From NCBI RefSeq assembly GCF_003855395.1, contig NZ_CP034015.1, forward strand, positions 754,001 to 818,000: a DNA stretch of 64,000 nt, read 5' to 3'. This document shows positions 1-10,739 of this stretch, piece after piece. The notes beneath the pieces are model-generated. The model searched no databases, was not told where the DNA came from, and saw only the letters and a program-made list of their open reading frames with translations. Positions within the stretch are counted from its first letter, which is position 1; every line of letters begins with the position of its first letter. A program made the position numbers and the translations under genes. This stretch comes from Shewanella livingstonensis (lineage in GTDB: Bacteria; Pseudomonadota; Gammaproteobacteria; Enterobacterales; Shewanellaceae).

Positions 1-218
1 ATCCAATGCCGTTACAGCATTTACTTGAGCAGTGGCAATTGGATGAGTCGCAATTACTGATGATTGGCGATTCAAAGAATGATATTTTAGCGGCTAAAGC
101 TGCCAATATTATGTCTATTGGCTTGACCTATGGTTACAACTACGGCGAAGATATTGCCCTAAGTCATCCCCATGCGGTATGCGAAAACTTTGCTGATATA
201 GAGCAATACTTACTTTAA
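1..218 (+). CDS. gph: Phosphoglycolate phosphatase, 3' end only
   Basis: This is the C-terminal ~72 residues of a HAD-superfamily phosphatase whose start lies before the window. The sequence shows the HAD motif GDSKNDILAAK, where the Asp residues would bind Mg2+, followed by a Gly/Tyr-rich stretch and the usual HAD C-terminal helix. In the family, Gph hydrolyses 2-phosphoglycolate in the cytoplasm, for example that left by repair of oxidised DNA ends. The next gene, 40 bases downstream on the same strand, is trpS; the order gph-trpS is conserved in gammaproteobacteria (dam-rpe-gph-trpS) and is the main reason for choosing Gph over other HAD phosphatases. Confidence 0.8.
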   Translation, partial: PMPLQHLLEQWQLDESQLLMIGDSKNDILAAKAANIMSIGLTYGYNYGEDIALSHPHAVCENFADIEQYLL

Positions 219-258
219 TAATTTGAATTTAAATAGATAATCTGGAGCAATAAAACAC

Positions 259-1257
259 ATGACCAAACCCATAGTACTCAGCGGTGCGCAGCCATCAGGC
301 GAATTAACCATAGGTAATTATATGGGTGCACTTCGTCAATGGGTTGCCATGCAAGATAGCCATGATTGCCTATATTGTGTTGTTGATTTACATGCCATTA
401 CGGTTCGCCAAGATCCTAAGTTACTGCGTGAAGCGTGTTTGGATACTTTAGCTTTGTATCTTGCCTGCGGTGTTGACCCTAAAAAAAGTACCGTGTTTAT
501 TCAGTCGCAAGTTCCGCAGCACACCCAGCTAGGTTGGGTACTAAACTGCTACACCCAAATGGGTGAACTCAACCGCATGACCCAGTTTAAAGATAAGTCG
601 TTAAAGCATGCTAATAACATTAACGTTGGTCTATACGGTTATCCTGTACTCATGGCAGCAGATATTTTGCTTTATCAAGCCAATGAGATCCCTGTTGGGC
701 AAGACCAAAAGCAACACTTAGAATTGACCCGTGATATTGCGACCCGTTTTAATAATGCTTATGGCGACACATTTACTATCCCAGAACCGTTTATTCCTGA
801 GCATGGTGCTAAGGTGATGTCACTGCAAGACCCGCTTAAGAAGATGTCCAAGTCAGATGACAATCGTAATAATGTGATTGGTTTACTTGAAGATCCTAAA
901 GCGATTTTAAAGAAAGTGAAAAAAGCCATGACCGATAGCGAAGAGCCACCAGTTGTGCGTTTTGATATGGAACAAAAACCTGGGGTATCTAATCTGCTGA
1001 GTTTAATGTCAGGTTGTACTGGCCAGTCAATCGCTTCTTTAGAAGCTGAGTTTGAAGGCAAAATGTACGGTCATTTAAAAGTGGCTACCGGTGAAGCGGT
1101 TGTTGGCATGTTAGAACCATTACAAGCTCGTTTTAAAGAGTATCGTGCCGATAATGCCTATCTAAACCAAGTCATGGCAGAAGGGGCTGAGAAAGCTCAA
1201 GCTCGTGCAGAAGTCACCATTAAAAAAGTGTATGAAAAAATTGGTTTGATTGTATAA
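259..1257 (+). CDS. trpS: Tryptophanyl-tRNA synthetase
   Basis: This class I aminoacyl-tRNA synthetase charges tRNA-Trp with tryptophan in the cytoplasm. The 332-residue length is normal for bacterial TrpRS. The ATP-binding HIGH-equivalent motif is TIGNY at residues 17-21, after the family signature SGAQPSG, and the KMSKS loop is intact at residues 195-199. The ATG is preceded by GGAGCAA, a usable ribosome binding site. It follows gph by 40 bases and ends just before a strong bidirectional terminator, so gph-trpS is probably the end of the dam-rpe-gph-trpS transcription unit. No sign of truncation. Confidence 0.97.
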   Translation: MTKPIVLSGAQPSGELTIGNYMGALRQWVAMQDSHDCLYCVVDLHAITVRQDPKLLREACLDTLALYLACGVDPKKSTVFIQSQVPQHTQLGWVLNCYTQMGELNRMTQFKDKSLKHANNINVGLYGYPVLMAADILLYQANEIPVGQDQKQHLELTRDIATRFNNAYGDTFTIPEPFIPEHGAKVMSLQDPLKKMSKSDDNRNNVIGLLEDPKAILKKVKKAMTDSEEPPVVRFDMEQKPGVSNLLSLMSGCTGQSIASLEAEFEGKMYGHLKVATGEAVVGMLEPLQARFKEYRADNAYLNQVMAEGAEKAQARAEVTIKKVYEKIGLIV

Positions 1258-1277
1258 ATCGTCACTCAGTTTACTTT

Positions 1278-1306
1278 TAAGCCAGCAACTTGCTGGCTTA
1301 TTTTTT
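1278..1306. terminator. Bidirectional terminator, trpS / LysR gene
   Basis: A perfect 10-bp stem (taagccagca / tgctggctta) with a three-base loop is followed by TTTTTT on the + strand and preceded by an A-rich run that gives T's on the - strand. It lies between the convergent trpS and LysR genes, and its right arm contains the LysR stop codon. Confidence 0.85.
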
Positions 1307-2167
1307 GGTTAACCATTGCACAAATGCGGCGATAGCAGGTTCCTTTAACCGTCGTTCTTTACAGCTAAAATTGAATTCAAAGCCCGTTAACATCGCAGGT
1401 AAATCCAGCGCTACCAGTGCTCCCTTACTAATATCTCGTTCTACCATAAAATCAGATGCCAGCGCGATGCCTTGGCCGGCAATAGCCGCTTCAATGGCTA
1501 GTAATACATGACTAAATACGTGTTGCTGTTGGGTAGCAGGCATACTGATGTTATTGACGTTTAACCAGCGCTCCCAGTCAAAGCCCATAGGCCCTTCATC
1601 AACGGTAAGTAAAGCATACTGACGCAATATACTGTGTGCTGAATCATCGGCTATTAACAACGCAGGGCTAATTACTGGGATTAATCGTTCTTGGTGTAAC
1701 ATCCGATGTACATATCCTGGTTGGCCGCTTTGTCCAGTGATAAACATGTCTGCAGTACTATCACTCATCAGTGGGTCGTCGGTTATCATGTCCAAGCGAA
1801 TTTTAATTTGTGGATGCAGCCGATGGAAGTCGCTTAAGCGAGGAATAAGCCACTTAATAGCAAATGAGCTATATACCGCTAAACGTAGTTGGTCATTACT
1901 GTCGCCAGTAATTTGCATACTCAAATCATTTAGCTCATTAAATATTCGTTCCAGCTCATGATAAAGCACGTTACCTTTACTGGTTAAGCATAGCTGTCTA
2001 CCTTCACGGCTGAATAATCGTTCACCAAAATACGCTTCAAGTAGCCTCACTTGATGTGATACCGCACTTTGGGTAATGCACAGCTCCGTTGCTGCGCGAG
2101 AGAAATGAGCATGTCTTGCAGCCGCTTCAAATATTTGTAATGCCCTTAGTGGTGGTAGTTTGCGCAT
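1298..2167 (-). CDS. LysR-family regulator, GcvA-like
   Basis: A 289-residue LysR-type transcription factor. Residues 5-64 form the winged helix-turn-helix (recognition segment near 22-43, FSRAATELCITQSAVSHQV), and the rest is a periplasmic-binding-protein-like co-inducer domain. The N-terminal pattern LPPLRALQIFEAAARH is typical of the GcvA/AmpR-like subgroup. It is divergent from the DMT permease at 2270, with about 100 bases between them, so it may control that permease; this is inference from layout, and no effector can be read from the sequence. The stop codon sits inside the shared terminator with trpS. Confidence 0.85.
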   Translation of the reverse strand: MRKLPPLRALQIFEAAARHAHFSRAATELCITQSAVSHQVRLLEAYFGERLFSREGRQLCLTSKGNVLYHELERIFNELNDLSMQITGDSNDQLRLAVYSSFAIKWLIPRLSDFHRLHPQIKIRLDMITDDPLMSDSTADMFITGQSGQPGYVHRMLHQERLIPVISPALLIADDSAHSILRQYALLTVDEGPMGFDWERWLNVNNISMPATQQQHVFSHVLLAIEAAIAGQGIALASDFMVERDISKGALVALDLPAMLTGFEFNFSCKERRLKEPAIAAFVQWLTKK

Positions 2168-2269
2168 TTACACCTTAAATATGAGTTTATTTACTTGAAA
2201 TACTTTATGTATGAATTTAACTCATGAATAGATTAAATACATCATTATTCGTTATTAATTGATAGCTAT

Positions 2270-3184
2270 ATGATGCAGCCCATTATTGGTTCTAGGGTTG
2301 TAAGTACAATGAAATCTACAATAGCGATTGGCATGATGTTATTGGTGGTCGGAAACCTTTTTAGTGCGATGTATGATGTTTCTATCAAATGGCTGCCAGA
2401 GGGCAGCAGCGCGGCAACGTTTTTATTAGTTAGGCAGTTCACATCAATATTAATGCTGTTGCCACTATGGTTTGCCGCTAAAAAACCAATCAGTCGCCAT
2501 ATAAAGGTGCACTTAGTGCGAGCTAATACTGGCGCTATTGGAGCTGTATGCTTAATTATGGGCTTAATTGCGCTACCTATCGCCACTGTAAGCTCGTTGT
2601 TTTATTCGGCGCCGTTAATGATTGTGCTAATGGGCTTTTTATTTTTAAAAGAAACCGTAACGGCCGCCCATTGGTCAGCAGCTACTTTGGGATTTATTGG
2701 CATTATTATTTTACTACGCCCAAGTGAGATTAACTGGTTTGGAATAGCGGTACTCATCTCTGCATTTATGTTTGCGATTAATCAGTTAGCGCTACGTAAA
2801 TTACCCAGTACAGAAAGTCCTATCGTCACGCTAATGCTTTATAATTTGCTCAGTATGCCATTAGTTTTGGTGATGGTGTTGGCTCAGGGCATAGAGGCGA
2901 TTAGTTGGTCTTTAGTGGCTATTGCGGTGTCGAGTAATGTATTTTTATTGGCGTATCAGTGGTTTTGCGCGTTAGCTTATCGCCAAGCACAAGCCAGCCA
3001 AATAGTGGTGGCGGAATATACTGGACTATTATTTTGTGTCTTTTTTGGTTGGTTGTTTTTTGATGAATGGCTTGATGGTTTAAGTTTGGTTGGGGCTGGG
3101 TTTATTGTGTTGCCGTCGCTGATTATCCCGTGGATACAAGCAAAAAGATCCCAAAAAAAATTCATCGAGCAAAATGCAGGATGA
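2270..3184 (+). CDS. DMT-superfamily (EamA) permease
   Basis: An inner-membrane protein of 304 residues with about ten hydrophobic helices in two five-helix EamA repeats (roughly residues 15-145 and 160-290), as in drug/metabolite exporters. Family members export amino acids, nucleobases or small metabolites; the substrate cannot be predicted here. The start is uncertain: ATG 2270 gives 304 residues, while ATG 2309 (residue 14, MKSTIAIG) gives a more typical N-terminus beginning just before the first helix. It is divergent from the LysR gene upstream and convergent with dolP downstream (36 bases, no clear terminator). Confidence 0.85.
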   Translation: MMQPIIGSRVVSTMKSTIAIGMMLLVVGNLFSAMYDVSIKWLPEGSSAATFLLVRQFTSILMLLPLWFAAKKPISRHIKVHLVRANTGAIGAVCLIMGLIALPIATVSSLFYSAPLMIVLMGFLFLKETVTAAHWSAATLGFIGIIILLRPSEINWFGIAVLISAFMFAINQLALRKLPSTESPIVTLMLYNLLSMPLVLVMVLAQGIEAISWSLVAIAVSSNVFLLAYQWFCALAYRQAQASQIVVAEYTGLLFCVFFGWLFFDEWLDGLSLVGAGFIVLPSLIIPWIQAKRSQKKFIEQNAG

Positions 3185-3220
3185 ATTTTTAAATCACTTT
3201 AAGTAATCATGTTCTGAGGA

Positions 3221-4395
<1,175 letters not shown>

Positions 4396-4509
4396 CTAAA
4401 TTATGTCTACGTATGTCTCTGATTGGCCTTTTTAACGTTGCTCATCAGTCAGACTTGGTAATTTGACCCTATGATGCCATAAATCAAGGTTATGGTAATC
4501 AATTGCCGC

Positions 4510-4839
4510 TTAAAAACAGCCTTGTAGCCAATTTATTTCATCAATATTCATCGCAATGACATCAAAGCGACAAGGTGGATTCAATTTTTGTCGTTGTAAA
4601 TAATGATCCGCGGCTAATCTTATCCGCGTTATTTGCTTACTTGTGAGTGCATTTATGGCGCCACCAAACTGATTTGAGGTTCTAAATTTTACTTCAACAA
4701 ATACCCACACATCTTGTTGGCGCATAATCAAATCTATTTCACCAAATGGATATCGAACATTAGCCTCTACAAACATCAGACCTTGTTGTTCAAGGTAAGT
4801 TCGCGCACGTTGCTCAGCTAATTGTCCGCGATTCATCAT
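4510..4839 (-). CDS. yraN: YraN/UPF0102 family endonuclease-like protein
   Basis: A 109-residue cytoplasmic protein of the UPF0102 family with a restriction-endonuclease-like fold: the motif [21 protein letters not shown] has the E-D...E-x-K arrangement of PD-(D/E)xK nucleases. I chose the ATG at 4839 ([10 protein letters not shown]) rather than the longer open frame from 4875, because it lies in ATGATG overlapping the lpoA stop TGA, the normal coupling arrangement, and because the conserved family core begins here. The biological function is not firmly established. It is the second gene of the lpoA-yraN-diaA-dolP operon. Confidence 0.85.
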   Translation of the reverse strand: MMNRGQLAEQRARTYLEQQGLMFVEANVRYPFGEIDLIMRQQDVWVFVEVKFRTSNQFGGAINALTSKQITRIRLAADHYLQRQKLNPPCRFDVIAMNIDEINWLQGCF

Positions 4840-6659
4840 AATGGGGTTAATTTCCCTTGGGTATATTTGCCCCAAGACAATTGACGATCTATTACTCCGT
4901 TTGGCTTCACTGATAAAGCACCGCTGCGACCCATAAATTGATATCCCGGGAAAGCGCGCATTTGCGCTAAACGATTGACTAATTCTAGTGCATCAAAACC
5001 CATTACATACAGGCGTTTTTGGGTGTTATTCCAACCACTCCAGAGCTCTGATACTAGCTGTGTTTCGCTACTAGATTGCATTAACCATGGGACATCACTA
5101 ATCATTAAGTTATTCAACTCTTGTGACGACTGCGCAGACTCATTTTCAAGGCGGCTACGGCTAGTGGTATACAAGGTTACAGGTTCAGAGAACACACTAA
5201 AATTAACGTCTAAAAAGGGTTTTAGTAGGGCTAAATCTTGCGAACCAGAAATCATGTATATCGCATCAATATCTTGTCGAGAACGAAAATCTGATGCTAA
5301 GCGACTGCCTAATAAATCTCGCATTCTGCTAATACGTGCTTGGCTATCTTTAACGCCTAATGCTTCTTGAACTGTCACCTTCATTTGGTCACCAGCATCA
5401 TAGAAATACACTTCAGCATCATTACTGGTTAACGTTAACCAAGTTTGTTTAAAACTGTCAGCCATGCGTTTGCCAATAGGATCGTTGCTTGCCAGTAAAA
5501 GTGGCTGCTTTACGCCATCACTATACAGTTTATGTGCTGCATCACTGGCTTCTTGCGCCGGAGACAACGAAAAATAAAACAGGTTTGGCTGTGGCACAAA
5601 AGTGTCTGTTTGGTTTAAATACAACTGTGGCACAGTGCTCTTTTGTTTATCGTTTATTTTCTGTAGTTCTTCGACTTCATTGGGTAACAATGGTCCAATA
5701 ATAAACTCAGCACCTTTGGTAACGGCTTGTTGATAAGCTATAGCAACACCTTGCTGAGTATCATAAAAGTTAATTGACACATTCGCGTCATAGTCAGACA
5801 GGTAACTAGACAGCAGACCTTGACGAATAGGTTCAGCAACCACTGCGCGAGGACCTGTTAATGGCAATAATACGGCAATATTTTGTGGCCTAAACGGTTT
5901 GGCGTTGAGGGCTTTTTCTAAATCTGCAGGTAACTTCATTGCTGCAGGGTGATTTGGATTATTGCGTTGCCACTCACCTAAATAACGCACTAACTGCGTT
6001 GGCTCAACTGCATAATGCTTCGCTATAAAGGTTAACTGTAACCAACCTGCAAAAATCGGATTAGATTGATCACGCATAAACGACTGTACAGTTTCTTCGT
6101 GTAAAGGTTGCAGTAGCTTCCAAATAACATTATTAACTGCAGTTGTTTCAGATTTCGGTAAGTAATTACTTAATAAGCTTAATTGCTTAACTTGATCAAT
6201 TGGCTGCTGAGTATTTTTGTACAGCTTAGCTTTAAATTGGTGATAACTCGCCATTTGCCAACGAGGTAGCTGCCAATGAGGAGGGTATTGTAAAATATCT
6301 AATGCCGCTTGGCTGCTATTGGTTTTTTCAGCAATGCGCGCGCGTAAGTAAATATGCTCGGCTTGCAGTGAGGCAACATTCACCATCGACTTCTGCATTG
6401 ACGTTAGTACGTTAACCGCAGAATTAAAGTTACCGTCATTTATATATGCGTGAGCCGCGAGTAATAAATAACGATCACGCTTTTCTGGTAAACTGCTACT
6501 CGTTGCCTGGGCTAAATAAATTTTAGCCGGATGTTCAGCGGCAACGAGCGATGCACTTGCGTCAATATTTTCCTGCTGTTTTTTGGCGGCACAACCGACC
6601 ACCAATACAGAGAAAATCAACGCGCACACGAATTTTGTTGTATTCAGTCTTTTTAACAC
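4836..6659 (-). CDS. lpoA: Penicillin-binding-protein activator LpoA (LppC)
   Basis: A 607-residue outer-membrane lipoprotein. The signal peptide ends in VVGC (lipidated Cys 23); the N-terminal ~230 residues are helical TPR-like, and the C-terminal ~350 residues resemble a periplasmic binding protein, starting near [22 protein letters not shown]. In E. coli LpoA spans the periplasm to activate the peptidoglycan synthase PBP1a. Length and domain order match the family. It is divergent from rsmI (about 90 bases apart), an arrangement conserved in enterobacteria, and it begins the operon that continues into yraN with overlapping stop and start codons. Confidence 0.93.
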   Translation of the reverse strand: MLKRLNTTKFVCALIFSVLVVGCAAKKQQENIDASASLVAAEHPAKIYLAQATSSSLPEKRDRYLLLAAHAYINDGNFNSAVNVLTSMQKSMVNVASLQAEHIYLRARIAEKTNSSQAALDILQYPPHWQLPRWQMASYHQFKAKLYKNTQQPIDQVKQLSLLSNYLPKSETTAVNNVIWKLLQPLHEETVQSFMRDQSNPIFAGWLQLTFIAKHYAVEPTQLVRYLGEWQRNNPNHPAAMKLPADLEKALNAKPFRPQNIAVLLPLTGPRAVVAEPIRQGLLSSYLSDYDANVSINFYDTQQGVAIAYQQAVTKGAEFIIGPLLPNEVEELQKINDKQKSTVPQLYLNQTDTFVPQPNLFYFSLSPAQEASDAAHKLYSDGVKQPLLLASNDPIGKRMADSFKQTWLTLTSNDAEVYFYDAGDQMKVTVQEALGVKDSQARISRMRDLLGSRLASDFRSRQDIDAIYMISGSQDLALLKPFLDVNFSVFSEPVTLYTTSRSRLENESAQSSQELNNLMISDVPWLMQSSSETQLVSELWSGWNNTQKRLYVMGFDALELVNRLAQMRAFPGYQFMGRSGALSVKPNGVIDRQLSWGKYTQGKLTPL

Positions 6660-6748
6660 TTGGCTTCACTCTGGTAAGATGCTGTTACTAGTTTAACCTG
6701 CTCTTACGCTTGGCGAAAGTATCAGGTAGATTCATTATCGAGGTAATT

Positions 6749-7591
6749 ATGGACCAAATGGTCGCGCTGTATATTGTTCCCACCCCAATTGGTAATTTTG
6801 GCGACATCAGCGCTCGTGCAATCGAGGTGCTACAACAGGTAGATTTGATCGCCTGTGAGGACACTCGCCACAGCGGAAGACTGCTGAGTCACTTTGGTAT
6901 TGAAACCCGTAAAACGGCCTTACATGATCACAATGAACGTGACCGAGCACAATGGATAGTTGAACAGTTAAATGAAGGTAAATCAATCGCGCTCATTTCT
7001 GACGCTGGTACGCCGCTAATTTCTGACCCTGGCTACCATTTAGTGAATCATGTTCGTCAAGCTGGCCACAGAGTCGTACCGCTACCAGGTGCTTGTGCTG
7101 CGATAACGGCCTTAAGTGCATCTGGGTTACCGTCGGATCGCTTTAGCTTTGAAGGTTTTTTACCCTCAAAAGAAAAAGCCCGTATCGATAAACTTGAATT
7201 GCTTAAAGAAGATCCTCGGACATTGATATTTTACGAATCTCCTCACCGTATTCTTTATAGCCTTGCCGCTATTGTTGACGTTTTAGGCGCCGATAGGCAA
7301 GTGGTAATGGCACGTGAAGTGACTAAAACTTTCGAAACCTTCTTATCTGGCACCGCTGCAGAGGTATTAGCGCTGGTTGAAGCTGATGATAATCAGCAAA
7401 AAGGCGAAATGGTCATTATGTGCCACGGCTTTACATTATCTGATGAAGAAGGCATTCCTGCAGTTGCCGTTGCTACGTTAAAGCTGCTTTGTGAAGAATT
7501 ACCGCTTAAAAAAGCTGCAGCCATCGCTGGGCAAATCCATGGTTTAAAGAAAAATGCCTTGTATAAATACGGTTTAGAACTGGATTTATAA
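6749..7591 (+). CDS. rsmI: 16S rRNA C1402 2'-O-methyltransferase
   Basis: A 280-residue SAM-dependent tetrapyrrole-methylase-fold enzyme that 2'-O-methylates cytidine 1402 in the 16S rRNA decoding centre. Visible family motifs are [40 protein letters not shown] and FYESPHR. I placed the start at ATG 6749 ([13 protein letters not shown]), which has GAGGT four bases upstream; an upstream in-frame start at 6710 would add 13 residues not expected in the family. It is followed on the same strand by rnpB, whose promoter begins immediately after the stop codon. Confidence 0.95.
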   Translation: MDQMVALYIVPTPIGNFGDISARAIEVLQQVDLIACEDTRHSGRLLSHFGIETRKTALHDHNERDRAQWIVEQLNEGKSIALISDAGTPLISDPGYHLVNHVRQAGHRVVPLPGACAAITALSASGLPSDRFSFEGFLPSKEKARIDKLELLKEDPRTLIFYESPHRILYSLAAIVDVLGADRQVVMAREVTKTFETFLSGTAAEVLALVEADDNQQKGEMVIMCHGFTLSDEEGIPAVAVATLKLLCEELPLKKAAAIAGQIHGLKKNALYKYGLELDL

Positions 7592-7610
7592 AAAGTCGCT
7601 CGCTTTGGCA

Positions 7611-7639
7611 TTGGTTTGTTGCGCTGCTTAGGCTATAAT
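7611..7639 (+). promoter_or_regulatory. rnpB promoter
   Basis: TTGGTT (7611-7616), a 17-base spacer and a perfect TATAAT (7634-7639) are followed by a GC-rich discriminator (ccgcgcc), the pattern of strong, growth-rate-linked stable-RNA promoters. Transcription would begin at about 7646-7647, exactly where the RNase P RNA P1 helix starts. Confidence 0.85.
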
Positions 7640-7646
7640 CCGCGCC

Positions 7647-8000
<354 letters not shown>

Positions 8001-8012
8001 TTTCCAAATAGA

Positions 8013-8039
8013 AGGCCTCACAGCGATGTGAGGCCTTTT
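8013..8039 (+). terminator. Element-borne copy of the rnpB terminator (short T-tract)
   Basis: A perfect 10-bp stem aggcctcaca / tgtgaggcct with a gcga loop, followed by only four T's and then the A of the integrase ATG. It replaces the native terminator (14272-14303, nine T's) as the 3' end of the rnpB transcription unit. The right arm contains GAGG (8030-8033), six bases before ATG 8040, so the same hairpin would mask the integrase ribosome binding site. Confidence 0.8.
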
Positions 8040-9476
8040 ATGTTACAAACTGTGCTACAAACTGAGACACAAACAATCCCCTATACGCTCCAGCGTAATG
8101 GTATCTACTACTTACGGTTACGCGTACCAAAGATCATAAGAGAAGCAACAAGCCTACCGCCTGTCATTCGACAAAGTCTTCATACCAAGTCCCCTAGAGT
8201 AGCGAAAAAGATTGTTAATAATATTATTAGTCAATTTGATGATTTAAGGAGTTCATTGATGGCTAGAAAAGTAAGCGAAGGATTTATAACGCATTTTGCT
8301 ACAGTTGTTGAGTTCGGTGAAAATGGGCAACCTAAAAGAGCGACTACTTATGACTCTAAAGATAGCGCTGCAGACAATGAGACTGCGATGAAGCATTCTC
8401 TTGCTTTAGCTAAATTAGATATACCTCACAAGGTGGAGCCTGAACAAGCATCAGTAGTTGCAGGTGTAGGAATATCTCTTTCGGAATCCTTTGAGCTATA
8501 TTTTACTTGGCGAAGTGAATTGTATAAAAATAACCGTTATGGCTTATCTAAAGAAGCCTTGAGATCTAGAACGGCTAGTTTTCAGAAACTACTCTTAGTT
8601 GTTGGTGATATAGACATTGCACATGTAACAAGTACTCATATTTGGGATACGCTGTCAGTTATAGACAACATGCCTCGTTTGAATCAATTACCTTATAGTC
8701 GTGAAAAACGTTTGGAAGTATGGATTGATGCTGCTAAAAAAAGAAGTATTCCTGATCATGATTTAGTTGCCTCGAAACAAGCGGGTGAGGCATTAAAGGA
8801 TTACCAGTCTTTATTTTCTAAATTCTTAGCTAAGCTCAAAGACCATATATCGGTTGTTCCAACTAGAGATGTATCCGTTGATGTTGAAACACTATCATAC
8901 GCAGCATTGTCGCGTAAGCAAATGGCTGCGGTAGTTGGTTATTGGGAAGTTCAACCTAGCTCTGACTATAAGTGGATTATTTTACTAGCTGCGTACTCAG
9001 GTGCTAGACGAGGAGATATTTTTAACTTAAAGATATCAAATGTTCTGTTTGATACTGATTGTCATCGTCATTATTTATTTATTGAAAAGGGCAAAACAAA
9101 TGCAGCGACAAGATTGATTCCTGTTCACAATAGGTTGGTCGAGTTAGGTTTTTTAGATTTTTTAGAAAATACTAAACCAGAGGATTCTAAAGGTTTGAAG
9201 GTATTTCGTTCATTTAAAACAGACCATTACATAACATCAAAATTTAGAGATTCGCTAGATTTACTTAATATACCGAAGCTAACTTATAACAATAGGCGGT
9301 ACTCGTTTCACAGTATGCGGCACTCTTGCATAACTCAATCTGTTAAAACTAATGAATTACATATGGTTCAGAGAGTTGTTGGACATGCAATTTCAGGTTC
9401 AGGCATCACTAAAAAGTACATAGATGATTTTGAATTAAAAGACATGTTATGCGTGATCGATTGTCTTGACTGGTAA
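8040..9476 (+). CDS. Tyrosine integrase of the rnpB element
   Basis: A 478-residue site-specific recombinase. The C-terminal catalytic domain has the full set of active-site residues: Arg 323 (YSGARRGD), His 424-x-x-Arg 427 (HSMRHS), His 449 (VVGHA) and the nucleophile Tyr 460 (KKYIDD). The N-terminal ~80 residues (YYLRLRVPKIIREAT) look like an arm-binding domain, followed by a core-binding region. I chose ATG 8040, because GAGG lies six bases upstream, over the in-frame GTG at 8028; both lie in or against the rnpB-copy terminator. No separate promoter is visible, so expression probably depends on read-through from rnpB, or on the attP junction after excision. It should act on the 19-bp cores and the 28-bp arm sites at each end. 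Confidence 0.9.
   Translation: MLQTVLQTETQTIPYTLQRNGIYYLRLRVPKIIREATSLPPVIRQSLHTKSPRVAKKIVNNIISQFDDLRSSLMARKVSEGFITHFATVVEFGENGQPKRATTYDSKDSAADNETAMKHSLALAKLDIPHKVEPEQASVVAGVGISLSESFELYFTWRSELYKNNRYGLSKEALRSRTASFQKLLLVVGDIDIAHVTSTHIWDTLSVIDNMPRLNQLPYSREKRLEVWIDAAKKRSIPDHDLVASKQAGEALKDYQSLFSKFLAKLKDHISVVPTRDVSVDVETLSYAALSRKQMAAVVGYWEVQPSSDYKWIILLAAYSGARRGDIFNLKISNVLFDTDCHRHYLFIEKGKTNAATRLIPVHNRLVELGFLDFLENTKPEDSKGLKVFRSFKTDHYITSKFRDSLDLLNIPKLTYNNRRYSFHSMRHSCITQSVKTNELHMVQRVVGHAISGSGITKKYIDDFELKDMLCVIDCLDW
8043..8070 (+). promoter_or_regulatory. Candidate integrase arm site, left end
   Basis: Begins ttacaaactgtgctacaaac and contains two 12-base steps sharing TACAAACTG (8044-8052 and 8056-8064). 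A 28-bp block at 14152-14179 matches at 24 of 28 positions in the same orientation. It sits 45 bases inside the left core and lies within the first codons of the integrase. Confidence 0.55.
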
Positions 9477-9523
9477 GCAAAAATATTTGATATGTTGTAA
9501 TTATCACGTAAAACAAAGGTGAA

Positions 9524-9559
9524 GTTCAGACAATCCAATATCAACTGGATTTTCTGAAC
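9524..9559. terminator. Hairpin between the convergent integrase and SWIM genes
   Basis: gttcag(9524-9529)..aatcca(9532-9537) pairs with tggatt(9546-9551)..ctgaac(9554-9559), giving a 12-bp stem with one 2x2 internal mismatch. It lies in the 95-base gap between two convergent genes and is followed by a short T-rich run on the + strand, so it is a likely shared terminator. Confidence 0.55.
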
Positions 9560-9571
9560 ATACTTTTATAG

Positions 9572-10411
9572 TTAGATTTCTGGATTTTCCTGAGCGTAGA
9601 TTTCACAGCAAGAGGAGCACCACTGCTCTAGCTGGGGTCGAAATATCTCTAATAGTCTATTTTTAAAAGTTAATTTATTGTCTATCGGGTCATACATGGC
9701 GGATTTACAGTTTTTTATATTTCCCCAACCAGCTATGGATAAGCTAACTCTAACCGGTTTCATTATTTCTCTAAATAGAATTTTAGCTTCAAAGCTATCA
9801 GGATTATTCTTACAAAGCCCGACTATTTTATGACCACTTCTTTTCAATTTTTTTATTTTAAAGTTAGTTGCGTCAGGGATGGTTAGTTCTTCAAGTTTTG
9901 TATACACACTTAATATTATGTTCTCCAGAATGAATGATTCTAGCTCGAGCTTTTCATTTAGAGATAACGGTTGAAAGCACATCATACTATTCAGGCACCA
10001 TTCGAGAGTTGGTTTAAACAGCGTATAATCTCTACCTCTTACAATAACTCGAATGAAATCACTGTTATGATTACCTGCACCGGAGAAAGATGTAAAAATG
10101 GTAGCCGTTAATTTTTTACTTCTGTAAACCCATTTACCGCTTAGGTTTGACATATTTTCACTAGTGCCTGATTGTGCATGTTGAGAGATTGCGGAATAAT
10201 ATGCTTTATAATCTTTTAGTGTGCTTTTTAGCAGTGCAAAATGTGAAGCGATGGCTTTAGCCATATGAATGCACATCCAAGAAAAATCAGGAATCGCTTC
10301 ACGATTTCTTTTCGCCCCACAATCACAAATCATTTTCCCTAGATCTACTTGATAAGAATCTACTTGGACAATAGATATTTTCAGTAAGTCTTTTGTATCG
10401 TCTGTTTTCAT
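9572..10411 (-). CDS. SWIM zinc-finger protein of unknown function
   Basis: A 279-residue protein. The N-terminus contains a SWIM-type metal site: Cys 29-x-Cys 31-x15-Cys 47-x-His 49 (C-x-C-xn-C-x-H), preceded by the hydrophobic strand SYQVDL usual in SWIM domains. SWIM domains are known in transposases, SWI2/SNF2 ATPases and recombination factors such as Sws1, where they bind DNA or proteins. The remaining ~230 residues resemble no family I recognise; further Cys residues cluster at the C-terminus (QWCSSCCEIY). It is convergent with the integrase and divergent from the serine recombinase, with a 303-base regulatory gap between. Its role in the element is unknown; a recombination accessory or regulator is possible. 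Confidence 0.6.
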   Translation of the reverse strand: MKTDDTKDLLKISIVQVDSYQVDLGKMICDCGAKRNREAIPDFSWMCIHMAKAIASHFALLKSTLKDYKAYYSAISQHAQSGTSENMSNLSGKWVYRSKKLTATIFTSFSGAGNHNSDFIRVIVRGRDYTLFKPTLEWCLNSMMCFQPLSLNEKLELESFILENIILSVYTKLEELTIPDATNFKIKKLKRSGHKIVGLCKNNPDSFEAKILFREIMKPVRVSLSIAGWGNIKNCKSAMYDPIDNKLTFKNRLLEIFRPQLEQWCSSCCEIYAQENPEI

Positions 10412-10714
10412 TTTAAACTCATATTATAATTGAGCCGTTTCGGAATAGTCGTGCGTTACTTTTACTAAAAAATAACTTTGATTCACTTCCAATAAATCTG
10501 GTTGTAGATTTTCTATCTAATCTTTATGAACTTACCAAGCAATTCAAGTTATAACAATTACCCATTAGTCTGTAACCCTCTACAAATTAAATTGGGAATG
10601 AATATAGAGATGATAAAATATTTACATTCATTCAAGTATACTTCAATGAATACACTTGGTAGAATGTAGGAATGCGGCCTAGAGAGCCAAATGAATACAC
10701 CAATTAATCATTGA
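10412..10714. promoter_or_regulatory. Divergent control region, SWIM gene / serine recombinase
   Basis: A 303-base AT-rich gap between divergent genes. It contains the near-perfect 24-bp palindrome at 10627-10650 and two of the three tgaatacac repeats. Promoters for both genes must lie here, but I could not pick -10/-35 pairs with confidence. No small gene is visible. Confidence 0.5.
10627..10650. promoter_or_regulatory. 24-bp palindrome: operator or recombinase site
   Basis: Arms ttcattc / caatgaa flank the perfect palindrome aagtatactt (10634-10643), with only one mismatched pair in 12. The central dinucleotide is AT. Size, symmetry and position about 70 bases before a serine recombinase gene fit a resolvase crossover (res I) site; an operator for one of the element's regulators is equally possible. 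Confidence 0.5.
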
Positions 10715-10739
10715 ATGAGATACCACATGCTGAATACAC
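10647..10739 (+). repeat. Three direct copies of tgaatacac
   Basis: Exact copies at 10647-10655, 10692-10700 and 10731-10739 (spacings 45 and 39 bases), all in the same orientation, running from the palindrome into the start of the serine recombinase gene. They could be accessory recombinase sub-sites or iteron-like protein binding sites. Confidence 0.5.

Noticed and set aside
8028..8040. GTG 8028 as integrase start.
   Set aside because: It lies within the loop-side arm of the terminator hairpin with no Shine-Dalgarno upstream, while ATG 8040 has GAGG at six bases.
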